42,035 nucleotides of DNA from Bacillus sp. AFS098217 (GTDB lineage: Bacteria; Bacillota; Bacilli; Bacillales; Bacillaceae_G): assembly GCF_002551815.1 (NCBI RefSeq), contig NZ_NVPR01000021.1, positions 1-42,035 on the forward strand, written 5' to 3'. The notes under the pieces are model-generated. The model had not been told where the DNA came from, searched no databases, and saw only the letters and a program-made list of their open reading frames with translations. A program made the translations under genes and the position numbers. Positions 8,121-15,854 of the stretch are shown here, in pieces. Within the stretch, counting starts at the first letter, position 1; each line of letters opens with the position of its first letter.

Positions 8121-8226
8121 CATGCCCATCAACTTAAGAAGTTTATAACACCCCAAATCATAAAACGAGTAAAATGCACAAAATTTCCGTTCTAGGGTAT
8201 TATGAGATCTTAACTTGATGGCGCGA
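8121..8226. mobile_element. about 105-bp relic with IS231-type ends
   Basis: CATGCCCATCAACTTAAGAA at 8121-8140 is the terminal inverted repeat known from IS231. About 70 bp later TCTTAACTTGATGG (from 8209) matches the opposite end before diverging. There is no ORF between them and no matching flanking repeats. It may be a deletion derivative or a miniature element. Confidence 0.5.
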
Positions 8227-8309
8227 TAGGGTACTAATGGTAAAACGCGGATTTTATACGCTAAAACAGTTTCTAAAGTTCAAATTTCATCTTTGCTACT
8301 GTAAAAAAA

Positions 8310-8339
8310 CAACTAGCCCCTCTTGTGGGGGGCTAGTTG
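8310..8339 (-). terminator. terminator of the prp-like gene
   Basis: Stem CAACTAGCCCC / GGGGCTAGTTG with a T7 run on the minus strand (8303-8309). It lies 30 bp after the stop codon. Confidence 0.85.
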
Positions 8340-8369
8340 ACGTAAAATTCGTTATTGGAAGTTCTTTAT

Positions 8370-8717
8370 TTATATATTCTTTGTAGTAATACGTATATGT
8401 TTCGAATAAGTTTTCTCTAAATCTCGAAGCGTATATGCCAGAGATTGTAATAATAATTGTATATCATGACTAGACTTAGAAAATTCTTTTTTATTATTTC
8501 TATCAATTGGTATTATTGCTTTTAAATATCCATCACGTACCTCTGTTTGCATTTTTACTTGGCAAAACCTTTCTATAGCATTCACTGTACCAATAGTTAT
8601 TGTTGAAACACTAGCACAAACAATATCTTCACCATAAGAAGAATAATTCGCATGACCATCAACAATAAATCCGTTAATGTGATCCAAATTGTTATGTAAT
8701 ATCGAAATAGAAATCAT
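8370..8717 (-). CDS. prp: ribosomal-processing cysteine protease Prp homologue
   Basis: 115 residues with the Prp (YsxB) core GHANYSSYGEDIVCASVSTI: His22 and Cys34 fall at the positions of the catalytic pair known for Staphylococcus Prp. In Firmicutes Prp removes the N-terminal extension of ribosomal protein L27, and its gene normally sits between rplU and rpmA on the chromosome. Here it stands alone among accessory genes, with its own site AAAGGTGAT and terminator, so it is an extra copy. Whether it still cuts L27 or another protein is unknown. Confidence 0.85.
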   Translation of the reverse strand: MISISILHNNLDHINGFIVDGHANYSSYGEDIVCASVSTITIGTVNAIERFCQVKMQTEVRDGYLKAIIPIDRNNKKEFSKSSHDIQLLLQSLAYTLRDLEKTYSKHIRITTKNI

Positions 8718-8866
8718 AAAAGATTAATCACCTTTTCCCTTTTAAATTCATGAAAAATCCCCATCTTTTTCTTTATTGTATCATTCAGAAGAAGGGATGT
8801 ATTGCGAAATTTTGGTTGTATAAGATATTCATGTAAGGTTAACATAACGTCCTATTATCGGTAGCA

Positions 8867-8915
8867 AAGAAAAAGGCGGCCCCTTACTCTCACAAGGAAT
8901 CCGCCTTTTTCTTTT
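8867..8915. terminator. bidirectional terminator
   Basis: Stem AAAGAAAAAGGCGG (8867-8880) paired with CCGCCTTTTTCTTT across a 20-nt loop. T-rich on both strands, it serves the lipoprotein gene ending at 8936. Confidence 0.8.
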
Positions 8916-8935
8916 TCTATGATAATATACATTTT

Positions 8936-9412
8936 TTATACATTCCTATTTTGGCGCGCTTTTTGGCCTCCCCATATTTCCCTATGTCTCCTGCTTTTTT
9001 GCATAAAATCTTGCATGATCTTAGCGTAGTTTTTTTCTGAAATGCTGGGGCACCCCAATAAGAAGTTCCCTTTTGCATATGTATGTGAGAATAGCATTTG
9101 ATTGCTATTTCCTAAATCATCATAGTACTTTTTAGCTTTTTCAAGGTCTTCTTTATTGTTAAATTCAAACAATCTACCACCACTATCTTCACCTATCGCT
9201 GGTACTAGGATGCGTTTTGCATCTTTTCTAGTATTGCCAAACTCTTTTTGTGGTAGATCAGTAGGGTTTTCAGCTTCTAGTCCTGCATTTTTAAATTCTT
9301 CGATAACTTTCCCTACTGTAACATCACTTGCCATTGATTTAATGCTGTCACAAGCTGTTAAACCGAATAGAAGCATAGCTCCTATAAGGAATACTGATAA
9401 CTTTTTGAACAT
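8936..9412 (-). CDS. small lipoprotein
   Basis: 158 residues. The N terminus MFKKLSVFLIGAMLLFGLTAC is a lipoprotein signal with lipobox LTAC, so Cys21 would be lipidated on the outer face of the membrane. The rest is hydrophilic, with an EF-rich centre (LFEFNNKEDLEKAKKYYDDL). The last 20 residues (SRRHREIWGGQKARQNRNV) are basic and out of character, and the +1 frame there also stays open to a nearby stop, so a late frameshift is possible. Function unknown. Confidence 0.75.
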   Translation of the reverse strand: MFKKLSVFLIGAMLLFGLTACDSIKSMASDVTVGKVIEEFKNAGLEAENPTDLPQKEFGNTRKDAKRILVPAIGEDSGGRLFEFNNKEDLEKAKKYYDDLGNSNQMLFSHTYAKGNFLLGCPSISEKNYAKIMQDFMQKSRRHREIWGGQKARQNRNV

Positions 9413-9512
9413 TTTAGTACGTTCCTCCTAATGTATAAAATCAAATTATATTACTTTAATACCATAACAAACGATAAATTTATATATTTCAATATTATGT
9501 AGGAGGATGATA

Positions 9513-9536
9513 AAAAGAGAGCCTAAGCCCTCTTGA
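9513..9536 (-). terminator. terminator after the 9553 gene
   Basis: Minus strand AAGAGGGC-TTAG-GCTCTCTT followed by TTTT. A short stem. Confidence 0.6.
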
Positions 9537-9552
9537 ATACAAAATCTATATT

Positions 9553-10287
9553 TTATCTAAAAGCATCCATTTGTACTTTTTCGTAAATATATCCGGCTTC
9601 TTCAGCGGAAATACCAAAGCGTTTAGCAGCTTTTTCTGCAACTTGCGGATCATGTACTTCAGGGATGTAGTTTTCATTATTGTTTGTGAGAATATTATAT
9701 TGCTCTCTCATAAATGTAAATATGGATTTGTAGTTGATTCCGTTACTAGAAAACTGCTCGTTATTTTGTGTTGTGGATTTAGGTGTATTATTTGAGTTAA
9801 TCTTATAAGTATTATTAGCTGACTTTGTTTTTTCCTTTTCTTGTTCTCTATCGACATCTACTATATAATCACCTTTGGTATAAGTTTCGAAATCGTTAAT
9901 AAGAAGTGCTTTATTCAGGAGATCCATAACATATGTATCGTCATCATAGAATACCTGGAGATCTTGGTAGCGGCATTTGTTATTACCACCGCAAGAAATT
10001 TGATTATAAGAATCTATGATTTTTTCAAACGCATTGTCCATTGTTGCGTATTTATCCATATTAGGTAAGTCGGAGAATTTTTCATTTACTTTTATTTGAA
10101 CACTTACTGGTGTGTCTTCATCTTTCTTTTCACCAGCTTTATAAGAAACTTCTTCGATATATGGTCCTAACTGGCTATCTTTTAATTTATCTCCAGTAGC
10201 TTTTTCAACTTCTTTCATATCCGCTGAACCCCCAGTAAATATAAGAAAAATAGCAGCTATAAATAATCCAATAACCCCCTTTTTCAT
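9553..10287 (-). CDS. secreted or membrane-anchored protein of unknown function
   Basis: 244 residues. The N terminus MKKGVIGLFIAAIFLIFTGG is a signal/anchor segment. A Gly codon (GGT) stands where a lipobox Cys (TGT) would be expected (FTG-G-SAD), so a former lipoprotein may have lost its lipid anchor. The mature part is charged, has a Cys pair (SCGGNNKC), an Asn/Thr-rich linker (SANNTYKINSNNTPKST) and an acidic C terminus ending EKVQMDAFR. The start at 10287 has AGGAG 8 nt upstream; a GTG at 10296 is less likely. Function unknown. Confidence 0.7.
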   Translation of the reverse strand: MKKGVIGLFIAAIFLIFTGGSADMKEVEKATGDKLKDSQLGPYIEEVSYKAGEKKDEDTPVSVQIKVNEKFSDLPNMDKYATMDNAFEKIIDSYNQISCGGNNKCRYQDLQVFYDDDTYVMDLLNKALLINDFETYTKGDYIVDVDREQEKEKTKSANNTYKINSNNTPKSTTQNNEQFSSNGINYKSIFTFMREQYNILTNNNENYIPEVHDPQVAEKAAKRFGISAEEAGYIYEKVQMDAFR

Positions 10288-10329
10288 ACATATCACTCCT
10301 AAATTTATTTATGCTAAAGTGAAAAAGAA

Positions 10330-10351
10330 AAGACACCCTCACAAGTGTCTT
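10330..10351 (-). terminator. terminator after the zinc-ribbon gene
   Basis: Minus strand AAGACACT-TGTGAG-GGTGTCTT followed by TTCTTTTTC, about 100 bp beyond the stop at 10449. Confidence 0.65.
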
Positions 10352-10448
10352 CCTCCGACTTGATAACCACTTTAATTTTAATAACAAGTATATCTGATTC
10401 CCATCCAATTACCATTTTACCATATTTATCTATATAGTTGAGGAATAT

Positions 10449-11300
10449 TTATTTATCATTCCTACCATGTTCAAATTGTCCCTCTCCCTGTTCATAATAT
10501 TCTTTGAATTTTTTACAGTCCTCTTTCCCGTATACTTTATAACAATTTTCATCAATGATTACTTTTTGAGATTTATCAGTTTTTTCCACATTGTCAATCA
10601 TATCATTTTCTTTCACAGTAAAGTTTTCAATATATTTATCATCAATTAACTTTTTTACATCACTTTTCTTTTGTACATAGCCTTCAAAAAGAACTTTTGC
10701 TATAGCTACAGTAGTTTGTCCTCTTTCTAACTCTGCCGCATCAGCATAGCGAACTCCATTGATTACTTTTTCTATACCACTTTCTAAAGTCTTTTGACTA
10801 TCTATAACTGCAACAGGTAATGTTTGAGGTGGAACTAATTTTTTAATATCATCTTTAATTTTATCTAGTTCTTTAACTGTATGTTTTAAAGCATCATCAG
10901 TCAAACCTTGATTCGCTGCATGTTTTAGCAAATCATCACCCTTATTAATTTCTTCAAAAATAGAGTTCAAATATTTCGCTTCTTTTCTATCCGTCGTATT
11001 AAATCCGAAATTATATATTAGAATACTACAAACAATAAAAAATATTATACTTAGAAACAAACGTTTTCTAGTAATTTTATTTCTAGCCCCATCTGTTCCA
11101 TCAATTCCCCACAAGTTAATGAACCAAGATACTAATCCAGTTATAAAGCTGACTAAAGAAAAAACTTTGAAATCATTATTTGAATTTGAATGACTCACAA
11201 CATTTTCCCTAACTGTTTTTTGACTAAAATCCTCGCCGCAATGTCCACAAAACTTATTGTTATCATCATTTTCTTTCCCACATTGAGTACAATATTTCAT
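10449..11300 (-). CDS. zinc-ribbon membrane protein
   Basis: 283 residues. The N-terminal MKYCTQCGKENDDNNKFCGHCG carries two CxxC knuckles (Cys4/7, Cys18/21), a zinc-ribbon seen in many Firmicutes envelope proteins. One transmembrane helix follows near residues 80-100 (LFLSIIFFIVCSILIYNFGF), then a long helical domain with Lys/Asp-rich segments and two Cys near the end. Start supported by GGGAGAGG. The likely topology is zinc-ribbon inside and helical domain outside. Role unknown. Confidence 0.8.
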   Translation of the reverse strand: MKYCTQCGKENDDNNKFCGHCGEDFSQKTVRENVVSHSNSNNDFKVFSLVSFITGLVSWFINLWGIDGTDGARNKITRKRLFLSIIFFIVCSILIYNFGFNTTDRKEAKYLNSIFEEINKGDDLLKHAANQGLTDDALKHTVKELDKIKDDIKKLVPPQTLPVAVIDSQKTLESGIEKVINGVRYADAAELERGQTTVAIAKVLFEGYVQKKSDVKKLIDDKYIENFTVKENDMIDNVEKTDKSQKVIIDENCYKVYGKEDCKKFKEYYEQGEGQFEHGRNDK

Positions 11301-11414
11301 GGAATCCTCTCCCTAAAATTAATGTTTAATCAATTATTTGATTCCAATATGTAATTCTTGTATCTTAGAAAAAAACATCATTACTAATTTTATTTATGTT
11401 AGAGAATAAAATAA

Positions 11415-11432
11415 AAGCACTCTTTCGAGCGC
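11415..11432 (-). terminator. terminator of the TM2 gene
   Basis: Minus strand GCGCTC-GAAA-GAGTGC followed by TTTTATTTT; it abuts the stop codon. Confidence 0.75.
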
Positions 11433-11433
11433 C

Positions 11434-11817
11434 TTATAATCTACTTTTAGTTAAGTTAATTTCATCATTCGGTTGCTCTGCTGGTGTAGCTTGTGGTTGT
11501 GCAGCAGCTGTTTGTAAGTTTTGTAAAGCAGTAGCATCGATTGTAACATTCACAGTGTTGTTATTGTTGTTTACATTAGTACTGTTTGTTTGAGCTTGTG
11601 CTTGTACATGAGTACTTGCTTGACGAGCCATAAACATAGCATTCTTATAATCTACTCGACCGCTTAATAGGAATAGATCAATGATCCATAAAATACCGAA
11701 TCCACCTGCTGTAAGTAGATTTAGAATACCCATTCCAATATCACCAACATAAAAACGTCCTGCTCCAAAAACTCCTAAGAAAATATGTAGTAAATACGCT
11801 ATACCTTTTGATTTCAT
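11434..11817 (-). CDS. TM2-domain protein
   Basis: 127 residues. MKSKGIAYLLHIFLGVFGAGRFYVGD followed by MGILNLLTAGGFGILWIIDLFLL is the TM2 domain: two transmembrane helices joined by a short turn, with the G-x-GRFY motif. The C-terminal tail is rich in Gln/Asn/Thr and probably disordered (QAQAQTNSTNVNNNNNTVNV). TM2 proteins occur widely in plasmid and phage accessory DNA; their role is not settled. Confidence 0.85.
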   Translation of the reverse strand: MKSKGIAYLLHIFLGVFGAGRFYVGDIGMGILNLLTAGGFGILWIIDLFLLSGRVDYKNAMFMARQASTHVQAQAQTNSTNVNNNNNTVNVTIDATALQNLQTAAAQPQATPAEQPNDEINLTKSRL

Positions 11818-11924
11818 CCTGTTTTCTCCCTCATTCTGAATAATAAAATGTAAGATTTCTAATTAAGCATAACAAATATAGTTACAACTTTCCTGTCTTT
11901 TTTTGTCGAACAAGCAAATAAAAA

Positions 11925-11943
11925 AGAACTCTCTTGAGTTCTT
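11925..11943 (-). terminator. terminator of the Excalibur lipoprotein gene
   Basis: Minus strand AAGAACTC-AAGA-GAGTTCTT followed by TTTTATTT. Confidence 0.8.
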
Positions 11944-11953
11944 TCCCACAAAA

Positions 11954-12352
11954 TCAATGTTTCTTTCCAGACTTTTTATGTTCGCAAGCTACTCCATCAC
12001 CATCTTTATCTAAACTCTTGGAATATGCAGGACTATCTGGAGTTATATCATAATAACCAGCGTCGTTAGCCTCTTTGCAACTTGAAAAATGAACTTTTCC
12101 TTGGCTAGGAGCAGTTTGTTGTTGTTTTGTTTGAGTAGTTTCTTGCTGTTTTTTCTGTTCTTCAGCTTGTTTTTGGGTCTCTAATTGTTTTTGTCCTTCC
12201 GCCTTTTGTTGTCCAGCGTTTGTCTTGTGCTCTTTTTCAGTTTCTTGCTTTTGTTCTTCTAATGTACTAGTTTTTTCAGTAGATTTACTACAAGCTGTTA
12301 ACCCTATGAATAAAGTACAACATGCTAAGAACGTTAATAATTTCTTGTTCAT
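11954..12352 (-). CDS. lipoprotein with Excalibur calcium-binding domain
   Basis: 132 residues from MNKKLLTFLACCTLFIGLTAC (lipobox LTAC, lipidated Cys near residue 21). A long Gln/Lys/Glu-rich linker (about residues 25-80) probably spans the cell wall. The C-terminal domain SCKEANDAGYYDITPDSPAY followed by DKDGDGVACE is the Excalibur module: a calcium-binding DxDxDG loop and two cysteines forming a disulfide. GGAGG (12361-12365) fits either of two adjacent ATGs (12355 or 12352). Likely wall-associated; function unknown. Confidence 0.85.
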   Translation of the reverse strand: MNKKLLTFLACCTLFIGLTACSKSTEKTSTLEEQKQETEKEHKTNAGQQKAEGQKQLETQKQAEEQKKQQETTQTKQQQTAPSQGKVHFSSCKEANDAGYYDITPDSPAYSKSLDKDGDGVACEHKKSGKKH

Positions 12353-12480
12353 CATATAATCCTCCATAATATATAAAATATAAGATTTATATATAATCAT
12401 ATCAAAATCCATATTTATATATTGTTATATCATGTCGAACAGACAAATAAAAAGATATTTTAATGTATTTTTTTATCCAA

Positions 12481-12696
12481 GGGGTAGCGTCCCGAAAATG
12501 CAGATTTACAACGTTAAGTTGTTTATATCATTAAAAATGAATAACTTAACAACGATAAGGATTTTGAGACAAGTCATACGAGACACTCGCAAGCCTTATT
12601 TGAAGCAAAGTCAGTTGAGTATCAATAGAGTAAACCTTATTGATACAAAGTTTTCTACCTTAACGTTGTAAATCCGCAAAATCCTGATGCTACCCC
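12481..12696. mobile_element. 216-bp miniature element with Tn3-family 38-bp ends
   Basis: The outer 38 bp at each end (12481-12518 and 12659-12696) are inverted copies, 31 of 38 identical, beginning GGGGTAGC and ending at the inner side ACAACGTTAAG. GGGG outer and GTTAAG inner ends at exactly 38 bp are the hallmark of Tn3-family transposons. No gene fits inside; the interior holds further inverted repeats (12513-12554 region, and TATCAATAG / TTATTGATA). This matches the class of Tn3-derived miniature elements that are moved in trans. The 5-bp flanks (TCCAA, ATAAT) do not match. Confidence 0.75.
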
Positions 12697-12700
12697 ATAA

Positions 12701-13003
12701 TTATTTAAGATCATCAAATGGATTAACATCACTGACCGGCTGCGGATTATAATCTCTACCAAATTTCGATATACATTTATAATTCATCCATTCATTAATT
12801 GCGTAAATTGTATCTTTTCTAATATCTTCTAGTGTAGATGCTTCTTTTGACGCTTTAAACTTTTCACCATGCCTACATAGAATTCCAGAAGCCTCTCGTG
12901 AATTTATATAATTGTTGTGCTCATTTATTTTCTTTAAAGCATTGAATAAACTTTCAGGTAGATTTGTTTCAAGTTTAGGTTTTACCTTTAAATCTGCTCG
13001 CAT
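12701..13003 (-). CDS. unknown protein, probably 5'-truncated
   Basis: 100 residues from the first ATG (MRADLKVKPKLETNLPESLF), soluble, no recognised domain, C terminus NPFDDLK. No ribosome binding site precedes this ATG, and the frame stays open upstream (PYKIFEN) to the insertion junction near 13023. The real N terminus was probably removed when the IS231-type element arrived. The miniature element lies only 4 bp after its stop. Confidence 0.45.
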   Translation of the reverse strand: MRADLKVKPKLETNLPESLFNALKKINEHNNYINSREASGILCRHGEKFKASKEASTLEDIRKDTIYAINEWMNYKCISKFGRDYNPQPVSDVNPFDDLK

Positions 13004-13230
13004 GTTTTCGAAAATCTTATATGGGGTACAGACCCATCGCTATCAAGCTAACAAAATAAAATACCCCCTAAAATAAAAAAATACGCTATTTTTTCTGTAG
13101 AATCATAGGAAGGGATGGTGTTTTTGTATGTCTCTTTCTGTATCTAATGAATTACAACGTAAATGAAAATAATATGATTTCAGTATTTCATTTTATCAAT
13201 GGGCTATATTATACAGTGGAAATTCCAGTA

Positions 13231-13280
13231 TTTACAAAGAAACTACTCTTGTTATAAAATTAGACTGAACGGTCGGTTTA
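13231..13280 (+). promoter_or_regulatory. hydrolase promoter with TetR-type operator
   Basis: TTTACA (13231-13236), 16-nt spacer, TATAAA (13253-13258). Immediately downstream an imperfect palindrome ACTGAACGGTCGGT (13264-13277, 10 of 14 symmetric) resembles operators of TetR-family repressors. No TetR gene is in the window, so the regulator would act from elsewhere. Confidence 0.5.
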
Positions 13281-13304
13281 TAATTTGTTATAGGAGTAGA
13301 TAAT

Positions 13305-14189
13305 ATGAAAGATCACAACATAACTTTACAAGATGGACGCAAGTTAGCCTACATTGAATATGGTAAAACAAATGGATTACCAGTCATGCTATTCCACGGT
13401 ACACCAGGTTCAAGAATTTGGTCATTAACAGATGATATGGTAGCAAAACGATTAGGGATACGACTTCTTTCAATAGATAGACCTGGCTACGGGCTCTCTG
13501 ATTCAAAACGGAATCGAACAGTTCTGGATTGGGCAGAAGATGTAAATGAATTAGCAGATCAACTAAAGCTCCAAACTTTTTCTATTATAGGTGTTTCAGG
13601 AGGAGGCGCTTATGCAGCTGCTTGCGCTTACCAAATCCCTGAACGCTTACAATCCGTACAGATGGTTTCTAGTGCAACTCCGTTTGAAAATGAAAAGCCG
13701 CCAGCTAGTATGTGCCGTGAAAATCGGATTGCTTTCTTTATCTCCAAACGATTACCTTTGCTATTAAAATGGGTATATCGTACTCAAAAAAAACAAATGG
13801 AAAAGAACCCTGAAAAATATATACAGGGGCTGAAAAAGGGAAATGCACATTTATGCAAATGGGATCAACAATTTATTCAAACAGATGAAGATATTAAGTT
13901 AACTATGATCCATATGAAAGAAGCATTAAGAAATAGTGTAGATGAAGCAGTAGCAGAACCTGCTCTCTTAGCAAAATATTGGGGGTTTAATTTTCAAGAT
14001 ATTTCTATCCCTATCCATATTTGGCATGGTACAGCCGACACTTTATCTTCAATAGAAGAAATAAAAAAAGTAGCCTCAGCTACCCCTCATGTAACAACCC
14101 ATTATATGAAGGATGCAGGACATTTCTTACCTGACGATCCTGACATATGGGAATCTATTTTACAAACAATTATCCAAGATACAAAGTAA
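13305..14189 (+). CDS. alpha/beta hydrolase (IS231 passenger)
   Basis: 294 residues, cytoplasmic, AGGAG 8 nt before the ATG. The oxyanion-hole motif LFHGTPGSR lies near residue 30. The nucleophile elbow GVSGGG puts Ser near residue 98, the acid is in IWHGTADTLSS (Asp near 249) and the catalytic His in KDAGHFLPDDP. These four elements in order define an active alpha/beta hydrolase of the lipase/esterase-epoxide hydrolase type; the substrate cannot be told. It is enclosed between IS231 left-end DNA and a complete transposase, so it can move with the element. A TetR-like operator at its promoter suggests induction by a small molecule. Confidence 0.85.
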   Translation: MKDHNITLQDGRKLAYIEYGKTNGLPVMLFHGTPGSRIWSLTDDMVAKRLGIRLLSIDRPGYGLSDSKRNRTVLDWAEDVNELADQLKLQTFSIIGVSGGGAYAAACAYQIPERLQSVQMVSSATPFENEKPPASMCRENRIAFFISKRLPLLLKWVYRTQKKQMEKNPEKYIQGLKKGNAHLCKWDQQFIQTDEDIKLTMIHMKEALRNSVDEAVAEPALLAKYWGFNFQDISIPIHIWHGTADTLSSIEEIKKVASATPHVTTHYMKDAGHFLPDDPDIWESILQTIIQDTK

Positions 14190-14249
14190 ACGTAAATTAA
14201 CTCCAAAATCAACTTTTATTGTATATTTTGGAGTTAATTTACGTTTACT
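14185..14249 (+). terminator. long inverted repeat at the hydrolase 3' end
   Basis: A perfect 25-bp inverted repeat (14185-14209 / 14225-14249) with a 15-nt loop that includes the stop codon. No T-run follows, so it is an unusual terminator, or it shields the transposase leader just downstream from read-through translation. Confidence 0.6.
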
Positions 14250-14282
14250 TCTGTAGAATCATAGGAAAGGATGGCGTTTTGT

Positions 14283-15713
14283 ATGTCTAGTTCTGTATCT
14301 AATGAATTACAACTATTTTCTCAAGAAATTCAAAGCTTCTTATCTCCAAATATCTTACGAGATTTTGCTAGAGATGTTGGTTTTGTTCAACGAACTAGTA
14401 AGTACCAAGCAAAAGATTTAGTCGCTTTATGTGTATGGATGAACCAAAATGTCGCTACGACCTCTTTAACTCAGTTATCTAGCTGTTTAGAAGCATCAAC
14501 AGAAGTACTCATCAGTCCTGAAGGGCTGAATCAACGATTTAATCAAGCAGCCGTCCAATTTTTACAATACGTACTAGCTGAACTACTAAACCAAAAATTG
14601 GCCTCATCTGTGCCGATTTCTTCTCCATATACTTCTGTTTTCAAGCGTATCCGTATTTTAGATTCAACTGCATTTCAACTCCCAGATCCCTTTTCACGCG
14701 TTTATCCGGGTGCAGGGGGATGCAGCCATACAGCGGGGATGAAGATCCAGCTTGAGTATGATTTATTAAGTGGACAATTCCTTCATATTCATACAGGGCC
14801 AGGTAAACAACATGATCGAACCTACGGTTCCCTGTGTGTCCCAACTATAACAGCAAATGATTTATGTATCCGAGATTTAGGTTATTTTCATTTGAAAGAT
14901 CTTCAACATATACAAGATAAAAAGGCTTATTATATCTCCCGTATCAAATCGAATACACGTATTTATCAAAAAAATCCTAACCCTGATTATTTTCAAGATG
15001 GCAAAATCAAGAAAGGTACAGAGTATATCCAGATAGATATGGAGATTTTAATGAACTCTCTTCAACCAGGACAAACATGTGAAATATCAAACGCTTATGT
15101 AGGAATGACTGATAAAGTCCCAACTCGTGTGATTGTTCATCGACTAACAAAAGAACAACAACAAAAACGATTACAAGATCAAACTGTAAGAGAAAAAAAG
15201 AAAGGAATGAAGTATTCTGCTCGTAGTAAACGACTTAGCGGTATCAATGTATATATGACAAATACCCCTACAGATATTGTCCCGATGGGACAAGTACATG
15301 ATTGGTATTCTTTACGTTGGCAAATCGAGATTTTATTTAAAACGTGGAAATCATTCTTTTATATTCATCATTGTAAAAAGATAAAACGAGAACGGTTGGA
15401 ATGCCATTTATATGGACAATTGATTGCCATTCTACTCTGTTCTTCTATCATGTTTCAAATGCGGCAATTACTTCTTATGAAAAAGAAACGAGAACTGAGT
15501 GAATATAAGGCCATATATATAATTAAAGATTACTTTCTTCTTCTTTTCCAAGCTATACAGAAAGACACCCAAGAGCTATCAAAGATTCTAATTCGCCTGT
15601 TCAATCTCCTACAGCAAAACGGGCAAAAATCTCATCGATTTGAGAAGAAAACAGTCTTTGACATATTGGGTGTCGTTTACAATTGTACCATGTCTGATAA
15701 TCAAGCGGCTTAA
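14283..15713 (+). CDS. IS231-type (IS4 family) transposase, intact
   Basis: 476 residues, the usual IS231 length. The DDE residues are visible: RILDSTAFQLPDP (first Asp), CIRDLGYF (second Asp) and YSLRWQIEILFKTWKSF, the Y-(2)-R-(3)-E-(6)-K signature of the IS4 family. Start at MSSSVSNELQLF (14283), the position used by the related copy at 30466; an ATG at 14271 lies too close to the GGAAAGG site. No frameshift is seen, so it could mobilise its own element, the copy at 30374 and possibly other IS231-ended sequences. Confidence 0.9.
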   Translation: MSSSVSNELQLFSQEIQSFLSPNILRDFARDVGFVQRTSKYQAKDLVALCVWMNQNVATTSLTQLSSCLEASTEVLISPEGLNQRFNQAAVQFLQYVLAELLNQKLASSVPISSPYTSVFKRIRILDSTAFQLPDPFSRVYPGAGGCSHTAGMKIQLEYDLLSGQFLHIHTGPGKQHDRTYGSLCVPTITANDLCIRDLGYFHLKDLQHIQDKKAYYISRIKSNTRIYQKNPNPDYFQDGKIKKGTEYIQIDMEILMNSLQPGQTCEISNAYVGMTDKVPTRVIVHRLTKEQQQKRLQDQTVREKKKGMKYSARSKRLSGINVYMTNTPTDIVPMGQVHDWYSLRWQIEILFKTWKSFFYIHHCKKIKRERLECHLYGQLIAILLCSSIMFQMRQLLLMKKKRELSEYKAIYIIKDYFLLLFQAIQKDTQELSKILIRLFNLLQQNGQKSHRFEKKTVFDILGVVYNCTMSDNQAA

Positions 15714-15842
15714 TTCAAAAAAGGAAACCCGTTAGGGTTTATTTCGTATGCAAATCTTTAAAGCATCTACATATAGACTTTCGAAAAAAAGAAACAATCT
15801 CGCTTATCATTGACGTTACATGAGCTTAGCTTGATGGGCATG

Positions 15843-15854
15843 TGGCGGTACCCC
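15843..15854 (-). repeat. terminal 12 bp of a Tn4430-type inverted repeat
   Basis: TGGCGGTACCCC directly beyond the IS231 right end is the complement of GGGGTACCGCCA, the outermost bases of the 38-bp end of Tn4430. IS231A is known to prefer this very site. On the far left GGGGTACAGACC (13023-13034) occupies the equivalent place but differs after GGGGTAC. Confidence 0.55.

Larger units (their letters stand above)
13035..15842 (+). mobile_element. IS231-type element carrying a hydrolase passenger gene
   Basis: The left end CATCGCTATCAAGCTAAC (13035-13052) and right end CTTAGCTTGATGGGCATG (15825-15842) are IS231-type inverted repeats, though not identical copies. Behind the left end lie the IS231 leader and the first 12 codons of a transposase that stop at 13165. 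Then follow a hydrolase gene with its own promoter, a 25-bp inverted repeat, and the IS231 leader again leading into a full transposase. Leader plus start codons are thus a direct repeat (13093-13158 and 14249-14313). At 2.8 kb it is 1.15 kb longer than IS231. The right flank is TGGCGGTACCCC. Confidence 0.75.
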
